A stretch of DNA of 64,000 bases from Clostridia bacterium (lineage in GTDB: Bacteria; Bacillota; Clostridia; Lachnospirales; Lachnospiraceae): NCBI GenBank assembly GCA_003249225.1, contig QKJQ01000027.1, positions 372,001 to 436,000 on the forward strand, read 5' to 3'. This document shows positions 8,795 to 16,899 of this stretch, in pieces. The translations under genes were made by a program, and so were the position numbers. How positions within the stretch are numbered: the first letter of the stretch is position 1; every line of letters begins with the position of its first letter. Below the pieces are notes generated by a model. That model did no database searches. It saw nothing but the letters and a program-made list of their open reading frames with translations, and was not told where the DNA came from.

Positions 8795-9922
8795 TTAGAT
8801 CTTTGCTTTAAATCTGTCATATGCAAAAGCTGACAAGTCTACACTTAATGTTTCTCCACGGATCAACTCAGATAACAATACACCGACCGCCGGTCCTATT
8901 CCGAAGCCATGTCCTGTAAAGGCACAGGCAAGTGTCAGCCCGGGAACTTCCTCCACTTTGCTTATTACTGGTACCCCATCTGCACACATATCAATAACAC
9001 CACCCCAGGAACGAACGATCTTCGCTTCTGAGAGAACCGGGAAATACTTCATAATCCCTCTGCAGGTACAGGCTGCCGTTATGCTTGAATTCGTATAGGT
9101 TCCATTATCCTTACGATACCCTTCCAGTCCGGAAGACCCGCCAAATACAAAAGATCCGTGCTTTGACTGATGACCATAAAAGTCAGCTGCTGCTGTGCCA
9201 AGCATCTGGTAGAACATATCCGGCTGTGCTTCCGTAACAAGCACCTCCATCAGGTGCGGGACCATAGGAATATCAATACCGACAGTCCCTGCGATCTTTC
9301 TGCTCTCCATACCGGCTGCCAAAAGGATCGTATCTCCTTCGTATACATTATTCTTCGTAACGACCAGCCTTGCTTTTCCTTTGATCTTACGAATCTCAAC
9401 AACCTCTTCCCCTGAGATGTAACGAACACCCATCTGTCTTGCTTTTCGGTAAAATGCAAGCGTCGTTGTCAGTGGATTCGCATGTCCGTCTGTCTTGCAC
9501 CAGCTCGCGCCTATCACTTCTTCTGAAAGGTAAGGGCAGATTTCACGTGCTTCTTCTCCTGATATCATATTCACATCAAGTCCGCATTCTCTGGCATTAT
9601 TCGTAAGGTTCTGCAATATTTTCAAATGCTCTTGTGTCTTACCAAGCCGCAGATTTCCCTGTTGATAATATTCACAATCCGCTTCCAGTTCTTCTGAAAG
9701 TGTCGGCCATATATTTTTTACACCCCACATGGCTATCGGCAGTTCCCGTTTATCACGGCCTGACTGACGGACACCGCCTCCATTTCTGGAGGAACCACCA
9801 TGTCCAATCGAATTATCTTTTTCAAGCACAATAACGGAGCAGCCTTTCTTTGCAAGGTTATACGCAGCTGCATTTCCAATGATTCCGCTTCCGATGATTA
9901 CTACGTCTGCACAATTATTCAT
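8795..9922 (-). CDS. DadA-like FAD-dependent amine/amino acid oxidoreductase (HcnC-type subunit)
   Basis: A 375-residue FAD enzyme of the glycine oxidase/D-amino-acid dehydrogenase group. The dinucleotide motif VVIIGSGIIGNAAAYNLAK lies at the N-terminus and the C-terminal GHGFGIGPAVG motif closes the FAD site. In HcnABC and octopine/nopaline oxidase complexes this subunit oxidises the C-N bond and passes electrons to partner FAD/Fe-S subunits. The frame opens at 9946, but ATG 9922 follows GGAGG by 9 bases and leaves a 4-base gap after the BFD-like gene, so it is preferred. Context predicts an N-substituted amino acid as substrate; the exact one is unknown. Confidence 0.85.
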   Translation of the reverse strand: MNNCADVVIIGSGIIGNAAAYNLAKKGCSVIVLEKDNSIGHGGSSRNGGGVRQSGRDKRELPIAMWGVKNIWPTLSEELEADCEYYQQGNLRLGKTQEHLKILQNLTNNARECGLDVNMISGEEAREICPYLSEEVIGASWCKTDGHANPLTTTLAFYRKARQMGVRYISGEEVVEIRKIKGKARLVVTKNNVYEGDTILLAAGMESRKIAGTVGIDIPMVPHLMEVLVTEAQPDMFYQMLGTAAADFYGHQSKHGSFVFGGSSGLEGYRKDNGTYTNSSITAACTCRGIMKYFPVLSEAKIVRSWGGVIDMCADGVPVISKVEEVPGLTLACAFTGHGFGIGPAVGVLLSELIRGETLSVDLSAFAYDRFKAKI

Positions 9923-9926
9923 GTCA

Positions 9927-10241
9927 TCAGCCCTCCAACTGTTCATTTCCCATGATTCTCATCTCAACAGGCCGCATCGGCGCACGGGAAGTCGCCGGTT
10001 CAATCTTCCAAGGAGACATCTTTAATTCCTTTGCTACAATGCCTTTCACAAGCTTTCCACAGGTCTGTCCCTGACAAAGTCCCATTCCGGCACGCAGCCA
10101 GCGTCTGATCTCTTCAATGGTGAACATGCCGTCATGTACTGCCTGTCTGATCTCTCCTTTTGTTATCTCCTCACATCTGCATATGAGCATATCATCGTCC
10201 GGCTCCGGTACAAATGTACCTAAATCTATTGAACGTTCCAT
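9927..10241 (-). CDS. BFD-like [2Fe-2S] subunit
   Basis: A 104-residue protein with the four-cysteine pattern of bacterioferritin-associated-ferredoxin-like domains: CRC near residues 21-23 and CQGQTC near 56-61. In HcnB/OoxA-type enzymes this domain is normally fused to the C-terminus of the FAD subunit; here it is a separate gene immediately after that subunit. ATG 10241 follows AGGAGG by 6 bases, and only one base separates it from the stop codon of the upstream gene, showing tight coupling. Role: electron relay within the oxidoreductase complex (inferred). Confidence 0.82.
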   Translation of the reverse strand: MERSIDLGTFVPEPDDDMLICRCEEITKGEIRQAVHDGMFTIEEIRRWLRAGMGLCQGQTCGKLVKGIVAKELKMSPWKIEPATSRAPMRPVEMRIMGNEQLEG

Positions 10242-10242
10242 A

Positions 10243-11826
10243 CTAAACCTCCTGTCCGACATAAAATCTTGCCTTCATGGTCATGTCAGCCGGTACTTTG
10301 ATGGTCAAAAGATTGGTATGGTCAAATGCTTTTGCCACCCTTACTTCGAGCACTTCTGCTTCGCAGACCTTCGTTCCGCTTCGGTCGAGTGCAGCTCCCA
10401 TATCACCTTTCCTTGGCAGCGGTAAGAACTCATACGGCATGGTGACTGCTGAATATCCTTCTTCTATACCGTCTTCCACCAGAAAGATACACTGTCCGGA
10501 ACAAGATGCTACACATAAGCCACAGCCTGTACATTCTGAATCCTGATCAACGACCGGGAGTGATGTAATGTTCTCACCGATCTTAATACAGCCTTTCCGG
10601 CAGGCATCCTGACAGGGATTGCACGGTATATTCTGCGAACACTCAATTACAGGATGAAGTCCGGTCTTTTTTGTAACACCTGGATACCGGAAGATCTCAT
10701 CTTCTGCGATATATCCTTTGGTCAGCAGACTTTTTGATATCTCATATCCTTCTTCTGTCTGAATGATTTCTTTTCCCTTGCTGCCCGGTCCGAACATCCC
10801 CTGACGCAGACTTCCAAGCGCTGCTTCCAGTTCCTTTGACTTTTCTTTCAATGCTTCTTCATCAATATATCCTAAAGATCTGGCTGCTGCTATTCCTGCT
10901 ATTCTGCCCTCAATCATGGCAGAACTTGCTTCTTCAATGCCGGAGACATCGCCTGCTACAAAAATTCCTTTTACTGATGTCTCACCGTACTCATCACAGA
11001 TTGGAACCGTACCGCCTTTTAGAGGATTCTCTTCCATCTCACAGCCTGCCATTTTCGCCAGTTGAGACATTGGCGACAGACCTACCGCAAGGCAAATCGT
11101 ATCAACATCAAAATGCTTCTCAGAACCCGGTATGATCTTCCATGAAGAATCCACCTCACCGATCGTAACACCGGTCACACAGTCTGTTCCTTCTGCTTTT
11201 ATTATTGTATGGGATAAGTAGAAAGGAACACCGCAACGCGCCACCTTTGCTGCATGAACACCATATCCGCCGACTCTTGGTGCTGCATCGACAAGTGCTG
11301 CGACTTCACAGCCGGCTTGTAACAACTGATAACTTACGACCAGTCCGACATTTCCGCTGCCAAGCATAAGAACTTTTTCTCCCGGTCTTGTCCGGTGTAG
11401 ATTCATCATGGTCTGTGCCGCTCCCGCACCAATTACCCCAGGTAACGTCCAGCCTTCAAAAGGAACCATGTTCTCAGAAGCTCCGGTCGCAATGATGACG
11501 GTATCTCCTTTGTAATGCACGATCTTATCATCCTGCTTGACCGTAACTTCTTTATCCATATAAAGTCCGGTCACAATCGCATTCAGCACAACCTCCACAC
11601 CATTCTTTGATGCTTCCTGTAACAGTTCTTCACCGATCTTAAAGCCTCTTACCTTAGCTTTGTGTTCCTTAGACCCGAAAAATTTATGTATCTGTTTGAA
11701 AAGCTGCCCGCCCGGTTTGGCATTTTCATCAAAAACGATGGCTTTCAAACCTAACTTTGCTGCTTCAATTGCCGCTGAAAGGCCTGCCGGGCCAGCTCCA
11801 ACAACAATAACATCATATCTATTCAT
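10243..11826 (-). CDS. FAD-dependent oxidoreductase with C-terminal 4Fe-4S ferredoxin domain (HcnB/OoxA-like)
   Basis: A 527-residue flavoprotein. VVGAGPAGLSAAIEAAKLG at residues 8-26 binds FAD and VLMLGSGNVGLV near 160 forms a second nucleotide site, as in the pyridine-nucleotide-disulfide family. The C-terminal third holds two cysteine clusters, CNPCQDACRKGC and CTGCGLCVASCSGQC, indicating one or two 4Fe-4S clusters. Such ferredoxin modules suit an anaerobe that passes electrons to ferredoxin or NAD(P) rather than to a respiratory chain. It sits between the [2Fe-2S] gene and the BFD-like gene. It could also serve as the electron donor to the split glutamate-synthase-like proteins upstream. 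Confidence 0.87.
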   Translation of the reverse strand: MNRYDVIVVGAGPAGLSAAIEAAKLGLKAIVFDENAKPGGQLFKQIHKFFGSKEHKAKVRGFKIGEELLQEASKNGVEVVLNAIVTGLYMDKEVTVKQDDKIVHYKGDTVIIATGASENMVPFEGWTLPGVIGAGAAQTMMNLHRTRPGEKVLMLGSGNVGLVVSYQLLQAGCEVAALVDAAPRVGGYGVHAAKVARCGVPFYLSHTIIKAEGTDCVTGVTIGEVDSSWKIIPGSEKHFDVDTICLAVGLSPMSQLAKMAGCEMEENPLKGGTVPICDEYGETSVKGIFVAGDVSGIEEASSAMIEGRIAGIAAARSLGYIDEEALKEKSKELEAALGSLRQGMFGPGSKGKEIIQTEEGYEISKSLLTKGYIAEDEIFRYPGVTKKTGLHPVIECSQNIPCNPCQDACRKGCIKIGENITSLPVVDQDSECTGCGLCVASCSGQCIFLVEDGIEEGYSAVTMPYEFLPLPRKGDMGAALDRSGTKVCEAEVLEVRVAKAFDHTNLLTIKVPADMTMKARFYVGQEV

Positions 11827-11853
11827 ATGGTTTTCCTTTCAGACTTTCAACAT

Positions 11854-11897
11854 TTACATATATGGTTTTCATATGTTACATATATGGTTTTCATATG
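11854..11897. repeat. 22-bp perfect tandem duplication next to a start region
   Basis: TTACATATATGGTTTTCATATG occurs twice head to tail (11854-11875 and 11876-11897), and its core CATATGGTTTTC occurs a third time at 11824-11835, where it contains the start codon of the FAD oxidoreductase gene. On the minus strand the repeats thus copy the GAAAACCATATG stretch just 5' of the real start. Confidence 0.75.
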
Positions 11898-11925
11898 TTA
11901 CTTGTATGTTTTATTCAAGCTGCCT

Positions 11926-12240
11926 CTATGCTTCCTTTTTTTCCGAATGTCCATATTGTGTCTGTACGACCATGCCTTCTTTTAACGGGGTCACACAGGT
12001 TCTGATATTCGGAATTCCGTCGACTACCATAACACAGTCTGTGCATCTGCCGATGGCACAGAATACGCCTCTTGGTTTATCCTGTTTTTTGGTGTGACGA
12101 TGAACAAGGACACCTGCATTTCGAAGTGCCATGGCGATAGGTTCTCCCTCATATCCTTGCATGACTTTCCCGTCACAGGTAAAGGTTACAACAGTCTGAC
12201 TTTCTGCTTCTCCCAGTATGGGATGATTTTCAACTCTCAT
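11926..12240 (-). CDS. [2Fe-2S] ferredoxin-like subunit (HcnA / sarcosine oxidase alpha N-terminal type)
   Basis: A 104-residue protein with the Fer2_4 pattern: CAIGRCTDC near residues 61-69 and a fourth cysteine in NIRTCVTP. It matches the small HcnA-like subunit that partners HcnB- and HcnC-type flavoproteins. The frame begins at 12264, but that ATG lacks a ribosome site, while ATG 12240 follows GGAAGG by about 10 bases. It comes 38 bases after the FMN protein gene and about 100 bases before the FAD subunit gene, from which it is separated by the 22-bp duplication. Confidence 0.84.
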   Translation of the reverse strand: MRVENHPILGEAESQTVVTFTCDGKVMQGYEGEPIAMALRNAGVLVHRHTKKQDKPRGVFCAIGRCTDCVMVVDGIPNIRTCVTPLKEGMVVQTQYGHSEKKEA

Positions 12241-12278
12241 TGATTGCTTCCCTTCCTTTTCCATTAAGATTCGTCCGA

Positions 12279-13583
12279 TTACAGCGTATTGCTTGCAGTA
12301 TATCCAAATCCCTGTCCGATGACCAGATCACTTCCGGCAAGGGGAATGCCTGTCATAGCACAGCTTTCCAGTGTCATAGAACGAAGATCTTCTCTTTCCA
12401 GATTGCTTAGTTTCGTTTTACCTGCTGCTTTTGCAAGCAGTACAGCTTCTGCTGTCATTGCTTCTATATAATTTGCCACTCTTCTTGCTGCTACATCAAT
12501 ATCTAGTTTAGCCACTTGTTCCGGATTCTGTGTTCCGATACCAAAAGCACACTGTCCTGCCTGACAGTTCATACAGACTCTGCAGCCCATGGCTATCATG
12601 GCTGCCGTACCTATGGCTACAGCATCCGCTCCAATCGCAATTGCTTTTGCCATGTCAGCACCGTCTTTGATTCCACCGGAGACGATCAGGCTGACTTCAT
12701 CCTTCACATTCATTTCTTCCAGTGTACGCACTGCCTGTACCAGGGCCGGCATTGTCGGGATTCCAAGGTGATCTGCTGCCATAACGGGAGCCGCTCCGGT
12801 GCCTGCCGTACAGCCGTCCAAAATGATACCGTCAAAACCGACTTTCACAGCGATCTTGATATCTTCCCTGACACGGGAGGCAGCTATTTTTGCAAAGATC
12901 GGTGTTTCCCAGTTTGTGATTTCTCTGAGCTGTTTCATCTTAACGACAAGATCATCGGCGCCGAACGCATCTCCGCTTCTTGGATGAGAATGCAGGTCGA
13001 TTCCAGCCGGAATCTGCCGTATCTTTGATATCTCATCTGTGATCTTTTCACCCATCAGGTGTCCTGCAAGACCCGGTTTTGCACCAATTCCATAAAGGAT
13101 TTCAAGCATATCTGCCTGAAAAAGAAGTTCTTTTTTAAAACCCATACGGCTGGCAAGGATCTGAATGGACTGACGGTAGGAATTCTCGAGTTCTTCCGGA
13201 AGGCAACCGCCTTCACCATTGCTGATCAGTGTCCCGGTCATAGCGGTTGCTTTGGAAAGTGCTATCTTAGCATTTTTGCTGAGAGCGCCAAAAGACATAC
13301 CGGCAATCATGATCGGTGTTTCAAGTACGATCGGATTTTTCGCAAACCGCTTTCCAAGAACGACTCTTGTTTCACAGTCTTCCCGGTAGGTATCAATGGT
13401 CATTCTGGTACACTGACCCGGCAGGATCACAAGATCATCAAAGTTCGGCACTTTTCTGGGTGACCCACAGCCCCTGATCCTGTACTTACCATTTGCTGCT
13501 TTATAATCGATTTCAGATAGAACAATATTATTCCATGTTCCTTTTTCAGGATTCACTATTTTTACCTGTTTATTCTGCTCCAT
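12279..13583 (-). CDS. FMN-binding glutamate-synthase domain protein (GltB central domain, MgsC/GlxD-like)
   Basis: A 434-residue protein equal to the FMN/3Fe-4S domain of glutamate synthase as a stand-alone polypeptide. Visible landmarks are PIMIAGMSFGALSK, GEGG, AGIDLHSHPRSGDAFG, VSGGIKDGAD, and a cysteine motif CRVCMNCQAGQC for the Fe-S cluster. In glutamate synthase this domain reduces the imine of 2-oxoglutarate made with channelled ammonia; in N-methylglutamate synthase the same fold (MgsC) transfers methylamine instead. ATG 13583 follows GGAGG by 5 bases and is preferred to ATG 13595. It overlaps the GXGXG gene by 14 bases. Split glutamate synthase and an alkyl-glutamate synthase cannot be told apart by eye. 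Confidence 0.87.
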   Translation of the reverse strand: MEQNKQVKIVNPEKGTWNNIVLSEIDYKAANGKYRIRGCGSPRKVPNFDDLVILPGQCTRMTIDTYREDCETRVVLGKRFAKNPIVLETPIMIAGMSFGALSKNAKIALSKATAMTGTLISNGEGGCLPEELENSYRQSIQILASRMGFKKELLFQADMLEILYGIGAKPGLAGHLMGEKITDEISKIRQIPAGIDLHSHPRSGDAFGADDLVVKMKQLREITNWETPIFAKIAASRVREDIKIAVKVGFDGIILDGCTAGTGAAPVMAADHLGIPTMPALVQAVRTLEEMNVKDEVSLIVSGGIKDGADMAKAIAIGADAVAIGTAAMIAMGCRVCMNCQAGQCAFGIGTQNPEQVAKLDIDVAARRVANYIEAMTAEAVLLAKAAGKTKLSNLEREDLRSMTLESCAMTGIPLAGSDLVIGQGFGYTASNTL

Positions 13584-14325
13584 AGCAACCTCCATTTCTG
13601 CCTGACGCTTTGTATTTGGCTGCCCCTTCTTTGTTCAGTTCTGGCTTGAAAAGCACATATTTATGTTTTCCGGAAGGATCGAGAATCGGCCGGATCACAT
13701 GAAATTCTGCACCTTTTGCCTCAAACCCATAGGCAGCGAATAAACTGTCAAGCTCTGCTGCTTCTTCTATTGTAATCTCATCATATATAACATTTCCGCC
13801 CATCTTTTCTTCTGCCTGCGGATCTCTTGTAAATATTTTTCCGGTAAACATGGATTCACCAATTGCCGGCCCACAGTTACCTAGAATAATAAGGGTCCCT
13901 CCCATTGAAAGCTGTCCTGCCCATCTTCCGGCATTTCCGCCAATGATTATAGTACCGCCCTTCATGCCATAGCCGACACGGCTGCCCGTATTACCGTATA
14001 CCACAAGATTGCCTCCTGCAATATATGCTCCGACATTGCATCCGGTATTCTGCTTGATGATTAACTCACCACTGACCATATTGTCGCCCGCATACCAACC
14101 GACATTTCCGTTGATCGTGACCGTTGGTCCCTCCAGATAACTTGCTGTATAAAGTCCGGTGCTGTCTTCAAAGGTAACCGATGCATCGCCGCACAGTCCG
14201 GCTGCCACATTATGCATGGCATGGATGTTGGATATACGAATTTCCTTTTCACCTTTTTTGATACACTCCCTGATTACCTGATTTATTTTATCACTGTCTA
14301 TTTTAGCTGCATTTATATGCTCCAT
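13570..14325 (-). CDS. GXGXG-domain protein (GltB C-terminal / FwdC-like, MgsB/GlxC-like)
   Basis: A 251-residue right-handed beta-helix protein. Repeats such as NGNVGWYAGDNM, YGNTGSRVGYGM, GGNAGRWAGQLS and LGNCGPAIGESM form the GXGXG structural domain found at the C-terminus of glutamate synthase and in formylmethanofuran dehydrogenase subunit C. It has no catalytic residues of its own and holds the synthase domains together. It overlaps the amidotransferase gene by 13 bases and the FMN gene by 14, so the three are translationally coupled in the order expected for a split GltB or an MgsABC set. Confidence 0.88.
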   Translation of the reverse strand: MEHINAAKIDSDKINQVIRECIKKGEKEIRISNIHAMHNVAAGLCGDASVTFEDSTGLYTASYLEGPTVTINGNVGWYAGDNMVSGELIIKQNTGCNVGAYIAGGNLVVYGNTGSRVGYGMKGGTIIIGGNAGRWAGQLSMGGTLIILGNCGPAIGESMFTGKIFTRDPQAEEKMGGNVIYDEITIEEAAELDSLFAAYGFEAKGAEFHVIRPILDPSGKHKYVLFKPELNKEGAAKYKASGRNGGCYGAE

Positions 14326-15209
14326 ACACGCACCTCACCCGGTTCCATTTCATCTGCAAATATCGTTTCATCAATTGCCGTAAACTCGATCTGTTCTGAT
14401 CCAAGCAGTACATAATCGTCTGTTTCAGCGACCAGCAGCGGTTTTATACCAAGTTTATCCTTCACAAAGCCCATCTGTGTCGGTGTTGCTGCTATAATGC
14501 AGTAAATGCCGTCCATATAATCACCTGCATACTGTAGGGCTGCTTCCAGATCACCACCGTTTTCACGCATTGCATAAGCGATCAAATGACTGGCTGCTTC
14601 TGAATCATTCAGTGTCTTAAAGGTAATACCTTTTGATTCTAAAAACCGTCTCATATTAAAATAATTTGTGAACTGCCCGTTGTGAACGATTGCAAGTTCC
14701 GGGTAGAACGGTGAAACAAAAGGGTGTGCGGCGTTTATGTCTTCTGCACTTTCTGTTGCCATGCGAACATGTCCGATTCCATGCAGGCAGCTTCCCTTAT
14801 CAATGTTATAATTATTGATTAGATTCGATACGGACCCGCCCTCCTTGTATACAGCAAACTTGCTGCTGACAGAATGCACGGCAAAATCCGGGTCTTCGTT
14901 GATCTTCTTATGCATCGGCTGAATCTTCTCTTCTTCCATGCAAATCTTATATTCAATGACTAACTTTCCTGCTATATTTCTGTTTTTATCTGAACTTACA
15001 ATGACACCATACTGCCCGATCACTGCATTTAACTTATCTTCACCATCATCCTTTTTCAAGGTCACTCTGAGAACAACATTATCTGTCTCATGGAAAATTG
15101 CCAGCCCGGCTGCATCGGGTCCTCTATGTTCAATCAGAGTAAGCATCTTTAGGATGCTGTCTGCCATCTCAACCGGCTGTTTGCTCATAATACCAGCTAT
15201 TCCACACAT
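14313..15209 (-). CDS. Class II glutamine amidotransferase (split GltB / MgsA/GlxA-like)
   Basis: A 298-residue N-terminal-nucleophile hydrolase. The chain begins MCGIAGI, so removal of Met exposes the catalytic Cys. Further class II landmarks are GHVRMATES, HPFVSP, VHNGQFTNY and LNDSEAASHLIAY. It would hydrolyse the gamma-amide of glutamine, or of a gamma-glutamylalkylamide such as gamma-glutamylmethylamide, and hand the amine to the FMN domain. GGAGG six bases upstream fixes the ATG at 15209. It is separated from the ligase gene upstream by about 180 bases containing a strong inverted repeat. Confidence 0.88.
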   Translation of the reverse strand: MCGIAGIMSKQPVEMADSILKMLTLIEHRGPDAAGLAIFHETDNVVLRVTLKKDDGEDKLNAVIGQYGVIVSSDKNRNIAGKLVIEYKICMEEEKIQPMHKKINEDPDFAVHSVSSKFAVYKEGGSVSNLINNYNIDKGSCLHGIGHVRMATESAEDINAAHPFVSPFYPELAIVHNGQFTNYFNMRRFLESKGITFKTLNDSEAASHLIAYAMRENGGDLEAALQYAGDYMDGIYCIIAATPTQMGFVKDKLGIKPLLVAETDDYVLLGSEQIEFTAIDETIFADEMEPGEVRVWSI

Positions 15210-15241
15210 GTTTAACCTCCATTCCTGCGCTTATTTCGCGC

Positions 15242-15273
15242 AATGTGAAAGAATTAACCCGCTCTTTCACATT
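15242..15273. other. Perfect 11-bp inverted repeat between ligase and amidotransferase genes
   Basis: AATGTGAAAGA and TCTTTCACATT flank a 10-base centre. On the minus (coding) strand no U-tract follows, so it is not a normal terminator there. It may be an mRNA stability or processing hairpin, or a protein site; it shares the string GAAAGAATT with the palindrome at 16836. The 182-base gap holds nothing else recognisable. Confidence 0.6.
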
Positions 15274-15391
15274 TTATCCTATTCATATCCAACCATTGTC
15301 TGGTTCCTTTGCCAGACCGTCCGAATGCCTTCCTTCATGTGGGCATCACCATTGAACGAATTGCATCCAAACGGTCGGTTTAAAATTAAAT

Positions 15392-16762
15392 CTAAATATG
15401 ATAAGCGTATGTATCCCACTCCCAGTCCGTTACGAACTTCTTATAGGATTCAATTTCATGCATCTTCATATTGCAGTAAATATCAACCAGTTCTTTGTTG
15501 ATCTCTTCCGTGAACCAGGAATCATCCTGCAGATTCTTAACTGCCTGGAACAGACTTCTTGGTACACAGTCCACTCTTTTTTGTGATTCCTCATCATTAT
15601 AAAGATCCGTTACGATTTTTTCCGGCGGCTCGATCTTATTAATGATACCATCCAGTCCGGCAGCGAGAATGGAACCAAGAGCAAGATAGGAATTGCATGC
15701 AGCAGAACCTGCTCTTACTTCAAGTCTTGTCGCTTTTCCTCGTTCCTTTGGAATACGAATGTACGTCGTCCGATTATCATGCCCCCAACCAATATAGATT
15801 GGTGCAAATGAATTTGGCTGATATCTCTTATAGCAGTTTACAGTCGGAGCAAGAAATGCTGTCATGGACTTGGCATGTTTCATGATTCCGCCGATCATAT
15901 GACGCATGGTTTCTGATATACCATCTTCCGCTGTTGGATCATCACAGATGTTTTTTCCGGTCTTTACATCATTTAAGGAAAGATGGAAATGACATCCGCT
16001 GCCGCCGCTTGCTGTCTTTGGTTTTGCCATAAAAGTAACCATCATGTCATTCATGTCTGCGATTTCCTTGGTCAGACTCTTGAATAGAGCGCTTTCATCT
16101 GCTGCTCGTACAACATTTGCGTGTTTCCAGTTATATTCATACTGACCCGGAAAGTATTCATGGTTCATATAGAGCACATTGAACTGCATATCTGCAAAAG
16201 TCTTTGTTAGCTTGTATAAGAATTGTTTAGGATCTGTCCTGTGATTTGCGGTATAACAGTTACAGGTCTTGTTTGTATAAGGCTGCAGGGAACCGTCTTC
16301 CATTTTGTTATAAACGAAGAACTCCAGCTCGCTGGCCGCGATCGGTTCCATTCCCATCTCATGGTATTTGTCCACGATACTTTTTAAGAAAGTTCTCGGT
16401 GACATACAGAAAGGTTCATCGTTGTAATATAAGTCGCCTATTATCATTGCTGTTTTTGGATAATGTGACAGAATGGTAAAGGTGGAAGGATCCGGTTTTA
16501 CCAGCATATCATCACAGGTCTCGGCAAGAAACCCTGAACCGATAATACTATTATCATAGGACATTCCATAGGATGCGGCACAAAATGCTATTCCATCATC
16601 GAACATCTCATCAACCATGGAGACCGGAAGCAGTTTTGCTCTTGTAATCCCCAAAAGATCAACATATTCAAGACGAATCATTTCAATCCCGTTTTCTTTT
16701 ATTCTCATTTTAATCTCGCTAAAATCCAATATTTTTTGATTTGTATATTTATCGATGCCCAT
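15392..16762 (-). CDS. Glutamine synthetase-like ligase (candidate gamma-glutamylamide synthetase, GmaS/PuuA-like)
   Basis: A 456-residue member of the glutamine synthetase superfamily, using ATP to join an amine to the gamma-carboxyl of glutamate. Metal/substrate residues are visible in SELEFF (E145, E147), GQYEYNW (E209), GSGCHFHLSL (H258, H260), a KRYQP loop, YIRIPKERGK and TRLEVRAGSAACNSYLALG. The canonical GlnA signatures are altered (for example CHFHLSL for MHVHQSL), as in GmaS/PuuA-type ligases. ATG 16762 follows GGAGG and is preferred to the frame start at 16825. Placed directly before the class II amidotransferase and FMN proteins, it has the position of gmaS beside mgsABC. A plain ammonium-assimilating synthetase is the alternative. 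Confidence 0.8.
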   Translation of the reverse strand: MGIDKYTNQKILDFSEIKMRIKENGIEMIRLEYVDLLGITRAKLLPVSMVDEMFDDGIAFCAASYGMSYDNSIIGSGFLAETCDDMLVKPDPSTFTILSHYPKTAMIIGDLYYNDEPFCMSPRTFLKSIVDKYHEMGMEPIAASELEFFVYNKMEDGSLQPYTNKTCNCYTANHRTDPKQFLYKLTKTFADMQFNVLYMNHEYFPGQYEYNWKHANVVRAADESALFKSLTKEIADMNDMMVTFMAKPKTASGGSGCHFHLSLNDVKTGKNICDDPTAEDGISETMRHMIGGIMKHAKSMTAFLAPTVNCYKRYQPNSFAPIYIGWGHDNRTTYIRIPKERGKATRLEVRAGSAACNSYLALGSILAAGLDGIINKIEPPEKIVTDLYNDEESQKRVDCVPRSLFQAVKNLQDDSWFTEEINKELVDIYCNMKMHEIESYKKFVTDWEWDTYAYHI

Positions 16763-16835
16763 ATTTCCTCCATTTCTGCACATTTTCTGCGCATTCAGGT
16801 TTATCATAGTAATGCATATTATCAAACCTGCTTTT

Positions 16836-16855
16836 GAAAGAATTTAAATTCTTTC
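16836..16855. promoter_or_regulatory. Perfect 20-bp palindrome upstream of the ligase gene
   Basis: GAAAGAATTTAAATTCTTTC reads identically on both strands and lies 74-93 bases before the ligase start codon, 44 bases after the permease stop. It has no loop and no U-tract, so a dimeric regulator site is more likely than a terminator. Confidence 0.55.
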
Positions 16856-16899
16856 CTTTATTTCATAAGATATTGTGTAAAGGACATTTTCCTTCAAAT

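Noticed and set aside
12279-15209. Simple annotation as ordinary NADPH glutamate synthase
   Set aside because: The three GltB domains are separate genes beside a GmaS-like ligase and an opine-oxidase-like enzyme, and no typical GltD gene is present; still kept as the main alternative.
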